DNA of 64,000 bases, taken from contig JAAOMT010000766.1 of NCBI GenBank assembly GCA_016748015.1, positions 13,064 to 77,063 on the forward strand, given 5' to 3'. Numbering within the stretch: position 1 is the stretch's first letter; every line of letters begins with the position of its first letter. Below are positions 21,612 through 34,036 of this stretch, piece after piece. The notes beneath the pieces were generated by a model. The model saw nothing but the letters and a program-made list of their open reading frames with translations, was not told the origin of the DNA and ran no database searches. This stretch comes from Geosiphon pyriformis (Eukaryota; Glomeromycota; Glomeromycetes; Archaeosporales; Geosiphonaceae). Position numbers and translations under genes: made by a program.

Positions 21612-23435
21612 ATGCCCAAAAGGGTTTTCTCTAGTTCTGCTAAAGGGTCTTTTTCTCAGAAGAAAAAAGTTGTTCTTGGTAATATTAAGCACTTTGGTAA
21701 TAAAAAAAATATAGCACTGGTTAAGTTTAGTTCTGATAGTTTATATTTGAATGCTAATAGTAAGTCTAACAGTAATGAAAACAGTAACATAATAGAATAT
21801 GTCAACAATAGATCTATTCTGGATTCAGTAATTACTATTTTCAAAGCCAAAAAAGTAAATACTGGTGTGATTTAAAGCTTTTTTTTGGCTTCCTCAATTT
21901 TGACATAGATAAAGAAGTCTTGTCTTTCTTTGTTTTCATTAATATTTTTCTAAACAATAGATAGATTAATCTCAAGATTGTTAAGACTCAGTTGAAAGTG
22001 GCAGTTAGGAAATTTTTTGCTTTAAACATTGATCTTTTGGCAGTAAAAGACAAATCAACAACAATAAAAATACAAGTAATCAGGAATTTTTTTTCAGTAA
22101 TCAATAGTTTTAAAAGAGCTACTACTTTCTCAAAATTTGAAGAGATTATTAAATTAATATTTACTTTAAAAATAAGCTTAGAAAAGACCATATTATTGAT
22201 CAGAGAAAAAAACATTATTGTAAACAGCAATTTTAAAAAACAAGAAATCAGATCAAATTAAGTTGTGGTTATCAAAAAAATTCTCATAGATATACTAAAA
22301 AATATGATTATTACTACAGTATTTAAGTTTGAACAAATTAAGTTAATTAAAATACAACTAATTAAGATGTGGCAAAAAGCTATGATAGAATTTGCTAAAT
22401 CAGATTAAGCTGTATATTTAGCATTTAAATAGTTATTTTTAATTAGGAAAAATTCAGTACATGTAACTATAGCTATGGAAAATTGTAATACTTAGATGTT
22501 TAAAAATTACTTTAAGACATTTTTGTTTATCTTACTTATAAGAATAATTGTTTATAATCTTTGAATTTTTTTGGAAAAAGCCAATAGAAAAACTTGTATT
22601 ATTAATTGTTCATTGAATACTCACAATAAGGTTTACTGTATTATAATTGGCTTTAAATCTAATAAAGAATTGGAATCTGCTTTTTATATAAAACCAATTT
22701 TTGGTAATGTAAAACTTTTATAAACTAGATTAAATCTGGTTTGGTGTGATTAATGTGGAAAACTTGGTTATTTTGCTTTAAAATATAATACAACAAATGT
22801 ATTTATTCCTAAGCTTTTAAGGCCAATTTAAAAAAACTAATTCAGATACAAGTCATTTTTAGCTAGCCAAGCTATATGCCAAGAAAAATGTTCTTATCTC
22901 TTGTTCTGCTGTCTTTGGTAGTAAAACTTGGATTCAAGTAGTCTTAATAGCATCTGTATTTTATAATTCATTCTCTGGTTTTGGTTTTCCTCTTTCTAGT
23001 GCCTTAAGTTTTAATAAAAAGTATCATTTCACCTTAATTAATAATCTTTTTCTAAATATCCATTTGGCATTTTTGGAATTTTTCTTAGAGCTTTTGGCAA
23101 ATCAAGTGTTTAGCATAGTACATAAGCTTAACAATGTGAATTTGGTGTCTTTAACTTCTTTTTTTTTTTCTCATGTCTTGGCTAGTTTAATAACTGCTAA
23201 TATGAATTTGAATTTAGATATAGTATTAGATAGTTCAAAGTTTGTGCTTCTGTTTTTCTTTTTGGTTATTGCTGAATTTTTAGTTTTAAGTTTAAGTAGT
23301 TTAAAAGTTTTAACTATTAAGATAGACAGTTTAAAATCAAAATTGGTGGCTTTTGAAATTTTTGTCAATTCTGTTTTGGTAAAATTAGATCAGTTGTATA
23401 CTGGCTCAAATTTTCTGGTATATTCTTCATCTTAA
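21612..23435 (+). pseudogene. LINE 2 ORF1 (gag-like)
   Basis: ATG 21612 starts MPKRVFSSSAKGSFSQKKK, open for 87 codons before the first stop. The ORF1 core follows in broken frames (KVAVRKFFALNIDLLAVK; NIIVNSNFKKQEIRS). Near 22745 the knuckle reads CD*CGKLGYFALKY: the CCHC His and last Cys are both Tyr and a stop sits inside. A 123-codon frame at 23064-23435 carries the Ser/Leu-rich KVLTIKIDSLKSKLVAFEIF stretch shared with LINE 1. Confidence 0.7.
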
Positions 23436-23619
23436 TAAATAATTTTGTCTGAAAGATTACTATATATAATGTTAAGAATATAAACAATTTGGCCAAATAG
23501 GAAGATATAATTAGGTAGTACAAGAATTCTGGCAATTGGGTTTTTTTTCTTATTAAAACCAAGCTAAAAGATCAATCTAGATCTTGAATTAAAGACAAAT
23601 TTCAGAGTGTAAAAGTTTT

Positions 23620-24180
23620 TGTTTCTGAATTGAATATTGGCTATATGAATGCTAAAATAACAATAATGTTAAATGAGTCTTTGACTTGTTATTTGTGCAA
23701 AGTTTTTGAGATTTTGAAATGTTTTATTTTGATATATTTGCTGTTTAATAATAAATACTCTGTTATATTGATTGGTTTATATACTGGTACTTTGGCTAAT
23801 ATGCAGTTTATTCAAGCCAATGAGGTAAACTTTTTTATTATTAAGGCAATCAATTCAAGCTTTTATGTTATATTAAGTAATAATTTCAATGAAAATAGGA
23901 AAAGACACAATGCAAGCTTCAAAAAATACTTTAATCTGAGATTGTACAACTCTTTTTTAAGTGGATCAGCTTCCAAATTCTTGATTTGATGCAATTTCTG
24001 GGGTGTAGAGAAGATTATTAACTACATTTTTGTTAATGAACATTTCTTATCTTTAATAATGATCTAATATGTTAATAGTGTGTTTGAATCTTAGTAATTT
24101 AAATACTATGTAAAAGATTTTAAGAAAGGTAATGGCTAATTTAGCAGATAAAATTCTTTTTAGATACTGCTACAATAAAT
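23620..24180 (+). pseudogene. LINE 2 APE-type endonuclease
   Basis: An open stretch at 23630-23989 starts LNIGYMNAKITIML, the typical N-terminal block, and ends with VILSNNFNENRKRHNASFK, where GDFNEN is expected. The block GVEKIINYIFVNEHFL follows near 24000 after a stop. It matches LINE 1 at 7621-8082. Confidence 0.7.
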
Positions 24181-24279
24181 TTAAGTTCAGAAGAAATGGT
24201 TAATTTTCAAGATTTTATAATTTAGAATTACTTATATTAAAAATAGTAAAGAAAGTAAGTGTAAATAGTAAATCTGGTT

Positions 24280-26000
24280 TTGATTATCTTATGAGAAAAT
24301 GGTCTAATTTAGATAATAGGAAGGCTTTTAATATTGATATTATAATTTGTAACAATAAAAATATAAATAAGGTTCTAAAGCAGCTATTTTTAATTAAAAA
24401 AAAATACAGGAAATTAAAGTATTATGAGTTAAAAACAGCCAAAAATACAGCTATCAGAAAGACAATTAAGAAGTGGATAGACAATTTCAGTTTGAACAAA
24501 AATAATATGATAAAAAATATTTTGGAGTAGTCTTTTTAAAAGATTGTTTTAAATCACTTGGTTATTAAAAATGAATTGGTTTTGAAGCCAGATAAAATTA
24601 AGCTTAAGGTAAATAAGATTATAATAAATTGGATAAGAAAACATAAAATGTTGTCAGTATTTCCTACTGTGTGGTTTTGTTAATATGTGCTTTGAATTAT
24701 GTTGGCAAAGATATTTTCTTTGATATAATAAGTGAGTAAATTAATTCAGGTTATCAGTGACTTGTTTAATAACAAAGCTGCTAATTTGTCTAGTATATTA
24801 AATGAGCTGTAAAAATATTGTGGTAAAATAATGTTAAGATGTCTATTAGATCTGCTAAACTCTTGTTTATCTCTTGAAATGGTTTTTGTTCTTTAAAAGA
24901 AGACATAAGTCTTAATAATTTCCAAGTTATATGAATAAGATGATGTCTTAACAAATATATGATCTATTGCTCTAATTGAAACAGCTAGGAAAATTATTTC
25001 AAAAATTTTGTTTAACCATATTTCATTTGCTTGTTTAGAATATGATGTCCTTTAAAGTGATAATTTTTTTGTCTTGAAAAGTACTTCAATTTAGTTTTCT
25101 GTATTTGCTATTGGCTAATAGTAAAAAATGTATTAAAAAAGGACCAGAAAGTTTGGTTTATTTTTTAAAATATGCAGAAGACATATAATTTAGTCAAATA
25201 ACACCATTTAAAAGCTAGTTTGAGATGTATTAGAATGTATAAAATTTTTTGTCAATATATATATGAGCAGAGTCAACAGAGTAATAACTAATTTTGGTTT
25301 CTTAGATAGTTATAAAGTGCTAAATAATTTGGATCAAGATGAGATGTTTTTACCACTTTTGTGAAGAATTTTTTATGATTCTCTATTATGTAAAATTAAA
25401 AAGCAAGAACAATTATGTGATTACAGAATTAACTCAAACTTTGTGGCAAAAACAAACAAATTAGAAATTAGTAAGAATAGGTCTTTTTTTACAGTAAGTG
25501 CTTTTGTTGATAATATGATTTGAATGGAGAATAATTAGGCTTCAGCACAGCATATTTTAGACATTATTGGTGAGTTTTTCAAAATAAACAATATTTCTAT
25601 TAACAATAATAAGACAGTTATTATTTCTATTAACCAGAAAATTAAAGTGGTATCTTTATACATTTGTGATTAACCTATTTCTATAGCCAAACATAGTAAG
25701 CATTATAAGTATTTAGATATATATCTGTCAACAGAGAATATGTCTAAACCAAGTCTTATTAAAGTATAGTCTGATGTTAAATTTTTTTTGAATTTGGTTT
25801 TTAGAAAAATTTTGTTAAATAAACAGTTTTTATATCTGGTTTTGGCTATTTTACAGCTTATTATCAGTTATTAAACACAATTTAGCTTTATTTCTAAAAT
25901 GATATGCCAAAGATAAAATGTTGTAATAAGAAGGAGACTAAGATTTAAAGCCAATTTTCTTAAGAATTTTTCCAATAAGGCTTTGCATTATTCATTTTTT
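24280..26000 (+). pseudogene. LINE 2 reverse transcriptase
   Basis: The linker frame at 24291-24530 (NKVLKQLFLIKKKYRKLKYYELKTAKN) precedes the RT. The catalytic box reads AFVDNMI near 25500, with the second Asp of F-V-D-D replaced by Asn. KYLDIYL and KQFLYLVLAI follow. Many stops. Confidence 0.72.
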
Positions 26001-26569
26001 TATAGTTTGAAAACATTCAAGCAATTATAGATTAAGAGTAAGATTGCTACACTTATAGTATTTTTTAATTTGTCTGGAATTTTTGAACAGTTGTTTGAAC
26101 ATTGCTTTTTAGACTTACAGATTTTGGAGTGGATTTTAATAAATTTTTTATAGCATTCTGTTAAATTAATTGTCAGTTTTATAAATAACTTTTTTGTTAG
26201 TATGATAAAAATTTTGAAGGATAATAGGTTCTCTTTGGCCAATTGTTTATCTAGTGTATTTCATGGTTTTAGTTATTTTTCTATGTTAATAATTTTGGGG
26301 AATTTTTTTTATTTCAGCATGGTTTGCTTTCTAAAGCATTTTAGTATTGCCTTTAGGAACAGATTGTTAGATAAGTGTGGCTTATTAATAAAATAAAAGA
26401 CTTTTCATTATTAAAAGAGACTAGATCCTAGAAGTCTAGTTTCATTATGGTTAATAAAAGCTTTGGTTTATTTAAATATTTATTATATTAATTTTAGTAG
26501 AATGGTTTTTGGTTCTGGAAGTTTGGATTTTCTGAGCTTAGATGTCTTTTTAGATATTTAAAAATATTT

Positions 26570-27464
26570 GTATGAGTTGTGGGTAGATGTTTTTAATATT
26601 TATACAAATAACTTCTTAAGATAGTTGGGTATATTAGAAGCTATTAGAGAAGTGACAGCCTATTTTTCAGATGTTGAAATGAATATGGGTGTTAAGATTT
26701 ATGGGTTGTTATTTTCTACATTAATTAAATTTCAAGCTGTTGTTTTGGCTTTAAAGTGTGTTTTTTTGGCCTGTTCTGTGGCTGTGCACTTGGACAATTA
26801 AACAGCATTAAATACATGTGTTGTAGAGCTTGTGCTTTGTTAGCCAAATTTTCATAATAAATGCTGGATAAAAAGATGTTATATTACAGATTTAGTAAAA
26901 TTTAAGAATATTTTTGTTAAATAAATAAAGATCAAAAATTATTTAGGAGTTGCTAATAATAAAAAAGCTAATGTTTTTGCATGTAAAGTGATGTATTCTG
27001 GTTTGTTTCTTCTTATAGAGATTTATAAAAAATTTATCATTACTAATAATCAGATTGTATCAAGAAATGCTTGTTGTTTTGTTTGAAATATTTATTGGTC
27101 TATATGTTGTGTTTAATAAGAGACTGGTCTTGGTATTGGGTTTACAAATGAGTTGATAATTATAAACATTAATTGGATTAATACTACTGCAATATAGCAT
27201 CCAGATTTGCATATGTTGGCTGAGTTTACAAACAAAGCTTCTGTCACTTTTTGCACTTATTTAATAAAAGCAGTTTATAGGAGACTGCTGATTGCTGTAA
27301 GAAAAAAATTTTATGACAAGAAGTATCTGAACATATTATGCCTGTCTTGTGGCAATATTAAACTGCCCAATCATGTTTTTACTTGTTTAAAGAAAGCTGA
27401 TATACATGTTAATATTTTGTTGAGTTATATTGTATTATGGAAATCTTTAGTAAATAGTTACTAT
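26570..27464 (+). pseudogene. LINE 2 RNase H and C-terminal Cys/His motif
   Basis: VYTNNFLR*LGILEAI (expected YTDGS), STLIKFQAVVLALK and KNYLGVANNKKANVFA (expected KGHSG..GNE.AD) mark RNase H. After it, CLSCGNIKLPNHVFTC (near 27340-27390) gives a C-x2-C-x7-H-x3-C motif. The frame runs into the LTR at 27465. Confidence 0.7.
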
Positions 27465-28401
27465 TGTTATAGGTAATTATTTGGGATCTGAAAACAAATA
27501 ACAAATCCATAACTTGGTGCTTAATAAGTAATATGGTTGGTAATATCCAAAAGTTTTTGTAATCTAAAGGTTTTATATCTGAAAGTTTTGGTGAAGTTTT
27601 TTGTATAATGAACAGAGATTCACTAGTTGTGTTAGTAGTCTCTCAAAATTACAATTCCATTGAATTTTTTTTTTAGCATAATGACTGATTTATTTTAGTA
27701 GTCATGCTCTTCTGGTAAGCTTATTCATAAATTTTTTAAACTCTATACCCTTTCTTTAGAATCTTTTACTAAACTATCTTTAACATCAGTTATTTAATGC
27801 TTAATCTTTTTTTTATTCAGTTAGTAAATTAACAAATAACAAAAATATAAAAAAATATAAAAAAATATAAAAAAAAATAAACAAAATTAAAGAAAAAAAT
27901 AAAATAAAATAAAAATTAGTCTTTTGTCAATAGCCATAATTAAGAGCTATTAATCTAGTATAGTTAAGTATTGGCAATTATCAATATGAATTTTTGATAA
28001 CAAAAAGATAGATTGTGATAATAATAAATATTTTTATTGATATTTGATGTTTCTATTTCAAGTTATAGAATATTATCATATAAAGAAATAAATATGGAAT
28101 TAAAATTAAAGGTTCTAAACTAAGAATTCTGTCTTTTCTGTTTCTAATACTATTGTTATATATACATAAATTTTATTTTACAAAATTCCTTAAATTCCTT
28201 AATTTTTTAATCAAAAATTTTGGAATTCCTTAAAAAGAATTCTGAAATTCTGAGATTTTGCAATTCCTCATACAGAAATTTTATAATTCTGAAATCCTGC
28301 AATTTTTTTAAGAGGAATTCTAAAATTTCATTTTTACTATGTCTTATTCTGATTGATTAACTGATGTACTAATATATAATTTTTATATTCTATAAGTAAT
28401 A
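27465..28401 (-). repeat. Family A 3' LTR of element E3
   Basis: It starts TGTTATAGG within LINE 2 and ends ...CTATAAGTAATA (expected AACA). It shares GGTGCTTAA, the A-rich AATATAAAAAAA stretch near 27850, TATATATACATAA near 28150 and the GGAATTCC-type repeats with the other family A LTRs. It is more mutated than the LTRs of E1 and E2. Confidence 0.85.
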
Positions 28402-28417
28402 TTATTCTCTCTTTTTT

Positions 28418-28982
28418 AATATTAAGTTCTGTTGAAATCTCCTATATTTCCTAACTTTTTATCTTTAATTAACTCTTGAACTTTTTTTTCAAGAATTATT
28501 TAGGTTATTTTAATCTGTAATTTTTCAAATTAGGCATTGGTAATTTTACCCAATTGGTTGATGGTAACTGTATTTATTGCTAAATTAAGTAATATTGTTG
28601 GTCAATCTTGAAATCCTGCATATAGTCAATATATGGCTTATGTCTGTGTAAACAGATTGTTCTTTCTTACAAATTGTTCAAGTTGTTATAGTATTGTTGT
28701 ATTGAATAACTATTTTGTTTTATCAATGTACAAGTTTTAAATATTCAGGTTTTGTTCCAAGTAATAATAACAAAAATTTCTTAGAAATTGTTGTATTCAC
28801 TAATTCCAAGTTTTTTTCATTAATTCTTAATATAGTACAGCTGTTTCTGGTATTTCTATTAACAATTTTACTTTTGCCATTATCTTGTTTATAGTGTTTT
28901 TCAGTTTTTTATGTATCTTGTATTGGGGTTTTTTTTTATTATCTTTGTACTGAATGATTTGTTGGTTGATTGTGATTTTCAT
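28418..28982 (-). pseudogene. ORF3 of element E3
   Basis: ATG 28982 (MKITINQQIIQY) aligns with the starts in E1 (MEIVINNQTICY) and E2 (MEIIINQQTIRY). The C-terminus reads D-F-N-R-T-stop where E1 has D-F-D-G-A-Q-Y. All four differences are single G-to-A or C-to-T changes. Product unknown. Confidence 0.6.
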
Positions 28983-28989
28983 GTTTTGT

Positions 28990-30698
28990 TGTTAAATTAG
29001 TTAGAATAGTTGTTATGTAAATGAGTAGATGTCATTGGTAATTTTCATCTTTTATTATTGCTTTTGTTGCATATACTATGTTTTTATATATTTTTCTGTT
29101 TGTTCAATTTGATGTGTTTGTATTAATGATTATGATTGGTTCTAGATCTTGTAAAATCTCATCTGGTTGAACTAGTATTTATTGTACTCCCAGTTGTGGA
29201 ATATTATTGGTAAATAATAATGCTGTATTGTAATATGGTTTTAGTTAATTTTCATGTACTGCTTTAGCTAAGATTTTGTTGTTTTATCTTAGCTTATAAG
29301 CTTCATTTCCTAGAATTTCTTTAATATAGAATGATTCATCCCATTTGGCATTGAATTTTTCACTCCATTGTTTTTTTGCTTTGGTATGATATAAGAGTAC
29401 TTTGTCTTTAATCTTGAATTTAACTGGTTTGTCTGATAATTGGTTATCATGTTATTTTTTTTGTTTTTTTTGTGATTTTTGAATGTTTTTCAACATTTTT
29501 ATTAGTTTATATGTTCTTTTTAACAGTGTTTTTTAGAAATTGGTTTCTGTTATTAGTTCTATTAGATATGTATTGATGTTTATCTTAACTGGTAATGTTA
29601 CTGTTCTACTATAAACAAGTTTAAATGATATTGTTTGTGTGATATTCTGCTTTATTGTTCAATAAGTAAATAGTACTAATAATATAAATGAATTCCATTT
29701 GTTCTGGTTTTTTTGGCTGATTTTTGCTATTATTTTACACAATGTTTTGTTGAATCTTTCCACTAACCTATTTGTTTATGAATAATATAATAATAATAAT
29801 AGTTTTTTGATTCTAAATCTTTGACTTAATTCTGTTAATATTCTGTTTACAAAATAAGTTTTTTAATCTGATAATAATTTTTTCAGACATCCATAACAAC
29901 AAATCAAATTTTAGTGAATAAATTTGACTACAGATTCTGCATCTGCTCTTTGTATTGCTTTTATTTTTGGCCATTTTGTGAGATAGTTCATGGCTACTGC
30001 TATATAATAATTTTTTCTGCTAGTTATTATTAATAATCCAACTAAGTTAATTCTAATTTGATCAAATAATTGTTCTACTTTAATTGGTTTTAGTAGTTTA
30101 CTGGGTCTTGTTCTTTCTTTTTTTTAACAAGCATCACAATTTTGAACATATTAAATAATGTCTAAATACATTAATGGCCAATAGTATCTTTTTCTGGTTC
30201 TTTCCATGATTGTTTTTTTATAAAAATGTCCTGCTGTTGAATCTGAATACATATTGAATAGTTTTGTTTTTTTTTCTGGTTTTGTAATGATTCTGAGTGG
30301 GTAATCTAAATATTTTTTGTTCTTTTGGTATAATATATCTTGGTAAATAATAAAATATTTTAATTGTTGTTTTATGTTGTTTTGTTTTTTTTGAGATGAT
30401 TTTTCCTTAAACTATTGAATATTAATATAATGCTAGAGTTATTGATATTTTTGTGTATTTATTTTTTGTTATATTTTTGGGTTAAAATGTTCTTAGTTTT
30501 GTTTCATTTGTAACAAACTGTCAGCATTTCTATTTTTTTTTTCTTTTTTATAATATACTGTATAATTAAATAACAATAGTTTTATTTTTTATTTTGCATA
30601 GCAGTTATCTCCAGATTTTTGCTCTTAAATTGATGTCAATTCTTTGTAATTAGTGTATACATCAAATTTTTAACTCAAATATTTTTTCTATTTGATAA
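28990..30698 (-). pseudogene. E3 integrase and start of RNase H
   Basis: On the minus strand it keeps the same blocks as the E1 integrase: the HPQ.N..VERFNRTL block near 29740-29790, the AYTIKQ segment near 29660 and the zinc region near 30130. The frame is destroyed by stops. RNase H coding continues up to 30698 and resumes at 51546, because E2 is inserted here. Confidence 0.7.
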
Positions 30699-30702
30699 CA
30701 GT

Positions 30703-31477
30703 TGTTACTGGTAATTATTTGGAATCTCAAATCAAATAATAAAACCTGTAACTTGGTGCTCAGAAGTTATTTGTAATGATAGTGTTGGTAATCTGAAGGT
30801 TTGGGTTAAGTTCTTTGTATAATAGACAGAGATTAGTAGTTGTTTTAGTAGCCTTCCAGAATCACAATTCCATCAAATTTTTTTCTCAGCATAGTGGCCA
30901 ATAATCCTCCTGGTAAGCTATCCTCAAATCTATAAGTGTTCTACCCTTGTTTCATGGGTTTTTTACCAGTTCCTATGATGTCTATAACTTAGCGCTTTAA
31001 TCTTTAATCAATTAGTTAACCAAAAAGAAATACAAAAAAAATAAAAGAAAATAAAAGAAGATAAAGAATTTAAACAAAAGCAATTGCAAGTTAGTATCCT
31101 GTCAATAGCCATAATCAAGAGCTATTGTTCCAGTGTAGTTAAGTATTAATTATTATCAACATGAAGTGTTGATAGTAAAGAATGAATTGAAGATAAAAAA
31201 TAATTATTTATTAATTTTTGTGAATAGAAGATTGCTTAGATCAAATCTAAATTAAGAGGTCTTTAATTGAAAGATTCTGTTTTTTCTATTTCTAGCACTA
31301 CTGTTATATATACATAATTGAAATTCCTTAATTCCTCAATTCTTCCCATTAGAAATCCTGAAATTTCTGAAATCCTGCAATTTCTTTGAGAGGAATTTTG
31401 GAATTCCACATTTACTGTGCCTACTTCTGATTGGCTAATTTATATGCTAATATACTTTCTATATTCTATAAGTAACA
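30703..31477 (-). repeat. E2 3' LTR (family A)
   Basis: Bounded by TGTTACTGG and ...AAGTAACA, next to the polypurine tract. It has fewer GAATTCC-type units than the 5' LTR of the same element (about 775 against 871 bp). Confidence 0.87.
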
Positions 31478-31491
31478 TTATTCTTTTCTTT
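31478..31491 (-). promoter_or_regulatory. E2 polypurine tract
   Basis: On the minus strand the run AAAAAGAAAAGAATAA directly precedes the LTR start TGTTAC. The ORF3 stop lies just upstream of it. Confidence 0.6.
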
Positions 31492-32055
31492 TTAATATTG
31501 AGCTCTATCATATTTTCTAACTTTAATTTTCCATCTTTGAGTATTTTTTGAACTTTTTTTTTCAAGTATTATTTGGGTTATCTTGTTCTGTAACTTTTTG
31601 AATTGGGCATTGATTATTTTTCCCATCTGATTAATAGTGATGGTGTTCATTACTGGATTAAGTAAGATTTCTGGTTGGTCTTAAAATCCAGCATGCAATT
31701 GATAGATGGCTCTTGCTTGTGTTGTTAGATTGTTTTTTCCCATAAATTTCTTAAGTTGTTGTAGTATTGTTGTATTGAAGATTCGTTTTGTTTTATCTGT
31801 ATATAAGTTTTGAATATTCAAGTGTTGTTCCAAGTGGAAATAATAAAAGTTTCTTGAAAATTCATGTATCCACCACATCCAAGTTTTTTTAGTCACTTTT
31901 TGATATGTGGTAACACTTGTTGGCTCCTTTATTGCCAATTTTACTTTTAGAATTATTTTATTAACAGTGTTTTCTGTTTTTTTTTGTACTTTGTATTGAG
32001 GTATTTTTCTGGTATCTCTATATCTAATAGTTTGTTAATTGATAATAATTTCCAT
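31492..32055 (-). pseudogene. ORF3 of element E2
   Basis: From ATG 32055 (MEIIINQQTIRYRDTRKIPQ) to the stop near 31492, with two Gln-to-stop changes and one late frameshift. An 85-codon open block (31681-31938) contains NFYYFHLEQHLNIQNLYTDK, aligned with E1 (RKLNIQKLYINKSKRIFNQD) and with family C (KYFHIEKTLYE). NTITINQMGKI and NKITQIILEKK follow. The last codons in the right frame read K-Y-D-R-A-Q-Y-stop. Confidence 0.65.
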
Positions 32056-32059
32056 ATTT

Positions 32060-33640
32060 CATTGTTAGATTAATTGAAAGAGTTGTTGTGCTAGTGAATA
32101 AATATTGTCAGTAATTTACATTTTTTTAATGTCTTTTGTCATGTCTATCATGTCTTTTTATATTCTTTTATTTGTTCAATTTGACGTGTTTGATTCAATA
32201 ATTATTATTGGTTTCAGATTTTGTGAAATCTCATCTGGTTGGATTAATATTTGTTGTACTCCTAATTGTAAAATATTACTAATAGATAATAATACTATAT
32301 GGTAATATGGTTTCAGTCAATCACCATGTGCTGCTTTGGTTAAGATTTTGTTGTTTAACCTCAATTTATAAGCTTTATTTCCAAGAATTTCTTCTATGTG
32401 AAATGGTCTGTTCTATTTGGGGTCAAATTTTCCACTTCATTGTTTTTTCACTTTAGTATAGTGTAGAAGTACTTTGTCTCCAATTTTGAATTCAACTGGT
32501 TTCTCTGATAGTTGGTTATCATGTCTTTTTTTTTGTTTTTTTTGTGACTTCTGGATGTTATCAGCTGTTTTTCACTGTGTGTTTTCTAGTGTCTCCATTA
32601 AGTCATATGTTCTTCTTAACCGTATTCTTTGAAAATTCTCTTCTGTTATTGGTTCTGTTAGGTATGTCTTGACTTCTATCTCAACTGGTAATGTTGCTGT
32701 TCTACCATATACTAATTTAAATAGTGTTGCTTGTATAGTGTCTTGCTTTATTGTCTAATAGGCAAATAATACTGATGGTATAATTAAATCTTATTCATCT
32801 TGGTTTTCTTGGCTGATTTTGGCAATGGCTTTACATAGTGTTCTGTTAAATTTTTTCACTAGCTCATTTGTTTGTGAATAGTATGGTGATGATAATGGTC
32901 TTTTAATCCCAAATCTTTGACTCAATTCTGTCAGTGTTTTATTTACAAAATAAGTTTTTTGATCTGATAGTAGTTCTTTTGAACATCTATGTTGACAGAT
33001 TAAGTCTTAATGGACAAATTCGGCAATGGATTCTGCATCTGCTCTTTGAATGGCTTTTGCTTTTGGCCATTTTGTGAGATAATTCATGGCTACTGCAATA
33101 TATCTGTTGTCTCTGCTGATGATTGTTAATGATCTAACTAAGTCAATTCCAATACAATCAAATGGTTGTCCCACTTTTGATTGGTCTTAATAGTTCACTG
33201 GGTTTTGTTTTACCTCTTCTTTAATAAGCATCATAATTTTGAACATATTAAATAATGTCCAGATATATTGATGGCTAATAGTATTTTTTTCTAATTCTTT
33301 TTATAGTTGCTTCTTTGTAAAAATGTTCTGTTGTTGAGTCTGAGTGCATGTTGAATAATATTGTCTTTTTTTCTAGTTTTGTGATTACTCTAATTGGTTG
33401 ATCTGGGTTTCTTTTGTTCTTCTGGTAAAGTATATTTTGATGGTTGATAAAATATTCTGATTGCTGTTTTATGTTGTTTTGTTCTTTTCGAAATAATTTT
33501 TCCTTGAACAATTGGATATTTATATAATGTTGAAGTTGTTGGTATTTTTGTATATTCATGTTTTGTTATATTTTTGGGTTGAAATGTTTTTAGATTTGTT
33601 TCATTTGCAACAATCTATTAGCATTTTTGTTTTTTTTTCC
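32060..33640 (-). pseudogene. E2 integrase
   Basis: Homologous to the E1 integrase along its length. A 94-codon frame (33275-33559) covers the N-terminal part: NILYQKNKRNPDQPIRVITK then NMHSDSTTEHFYKEAT, the decayed HHCC region. The core and GPY/F-like regions survive only as pieces in three frames. Confidence 0.72.
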
Positions 33641-33649
33641 CTTTTTGTA

Positions 33650-33980
33650 ATGAATTGTATAATTAAATAGTGAAAGTTCTATTTTTTATCTGACATGGCA
33701 ATTGTTTCCAAATTCTTGTTTCTGAATTGAAGTCAATCCTTTGTGATTAGTGTACACATCAAACTTTTGACTCAAGTATTCTTTCCATTTGATAACAGCC
33801 CAATAGATAGCTAAGTGTTCCAGTGCTGGAGTTCTATAGTTCTTTTCTGCTGAACTTAAGCTTCTACTGGCATAAGCTACTGGATGTTTTCTTCCATCTG
33901 GTTCTTTCTGGGATAATACTGCTCCCAATGCTTGACTAGATGTGTCAGTTGTAATTATAAATGGCTTGCTATGATCTGGA
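33650..33980 (-). pseudogene. E2 RNase H
   Basis: GAVLSQKEPDGRKHPVAYAS, APALEHLAIYWAVIKWKEYL-like text and FDVYTNHKGLTSIQ are the RNase H blocks of Ty3/gypsy. The TDHKGL box has Asp replaced by Asn. Open for 80 codons (33686-33928). Confidence 0.82.
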
Positions 33981-34036
33981 TAGATTAGTACTGGAGCTTG
34001 AATAAGCTTTTTTCTTAATGTATCAAAAGCTTCTTG

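Larger units (their letters stand above)
21560..27464 (+). mobile_element. LINE 2: decayed non-LTR retrotransposon, plus strand
   Basis: Same family and order as LINE 1: ORF1, APE endonuclease, RT, RNase H and a C-terminal Cys/His motif. The leader TATATCAAAAAAGAAAATG before ORF1 is shared with LINE 1. It is cut near its C-terminus at 27464 by the LTR of gypsy element E3, so this LINE is older than the whole gypsy nest to its right. Confidence 0.82.
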
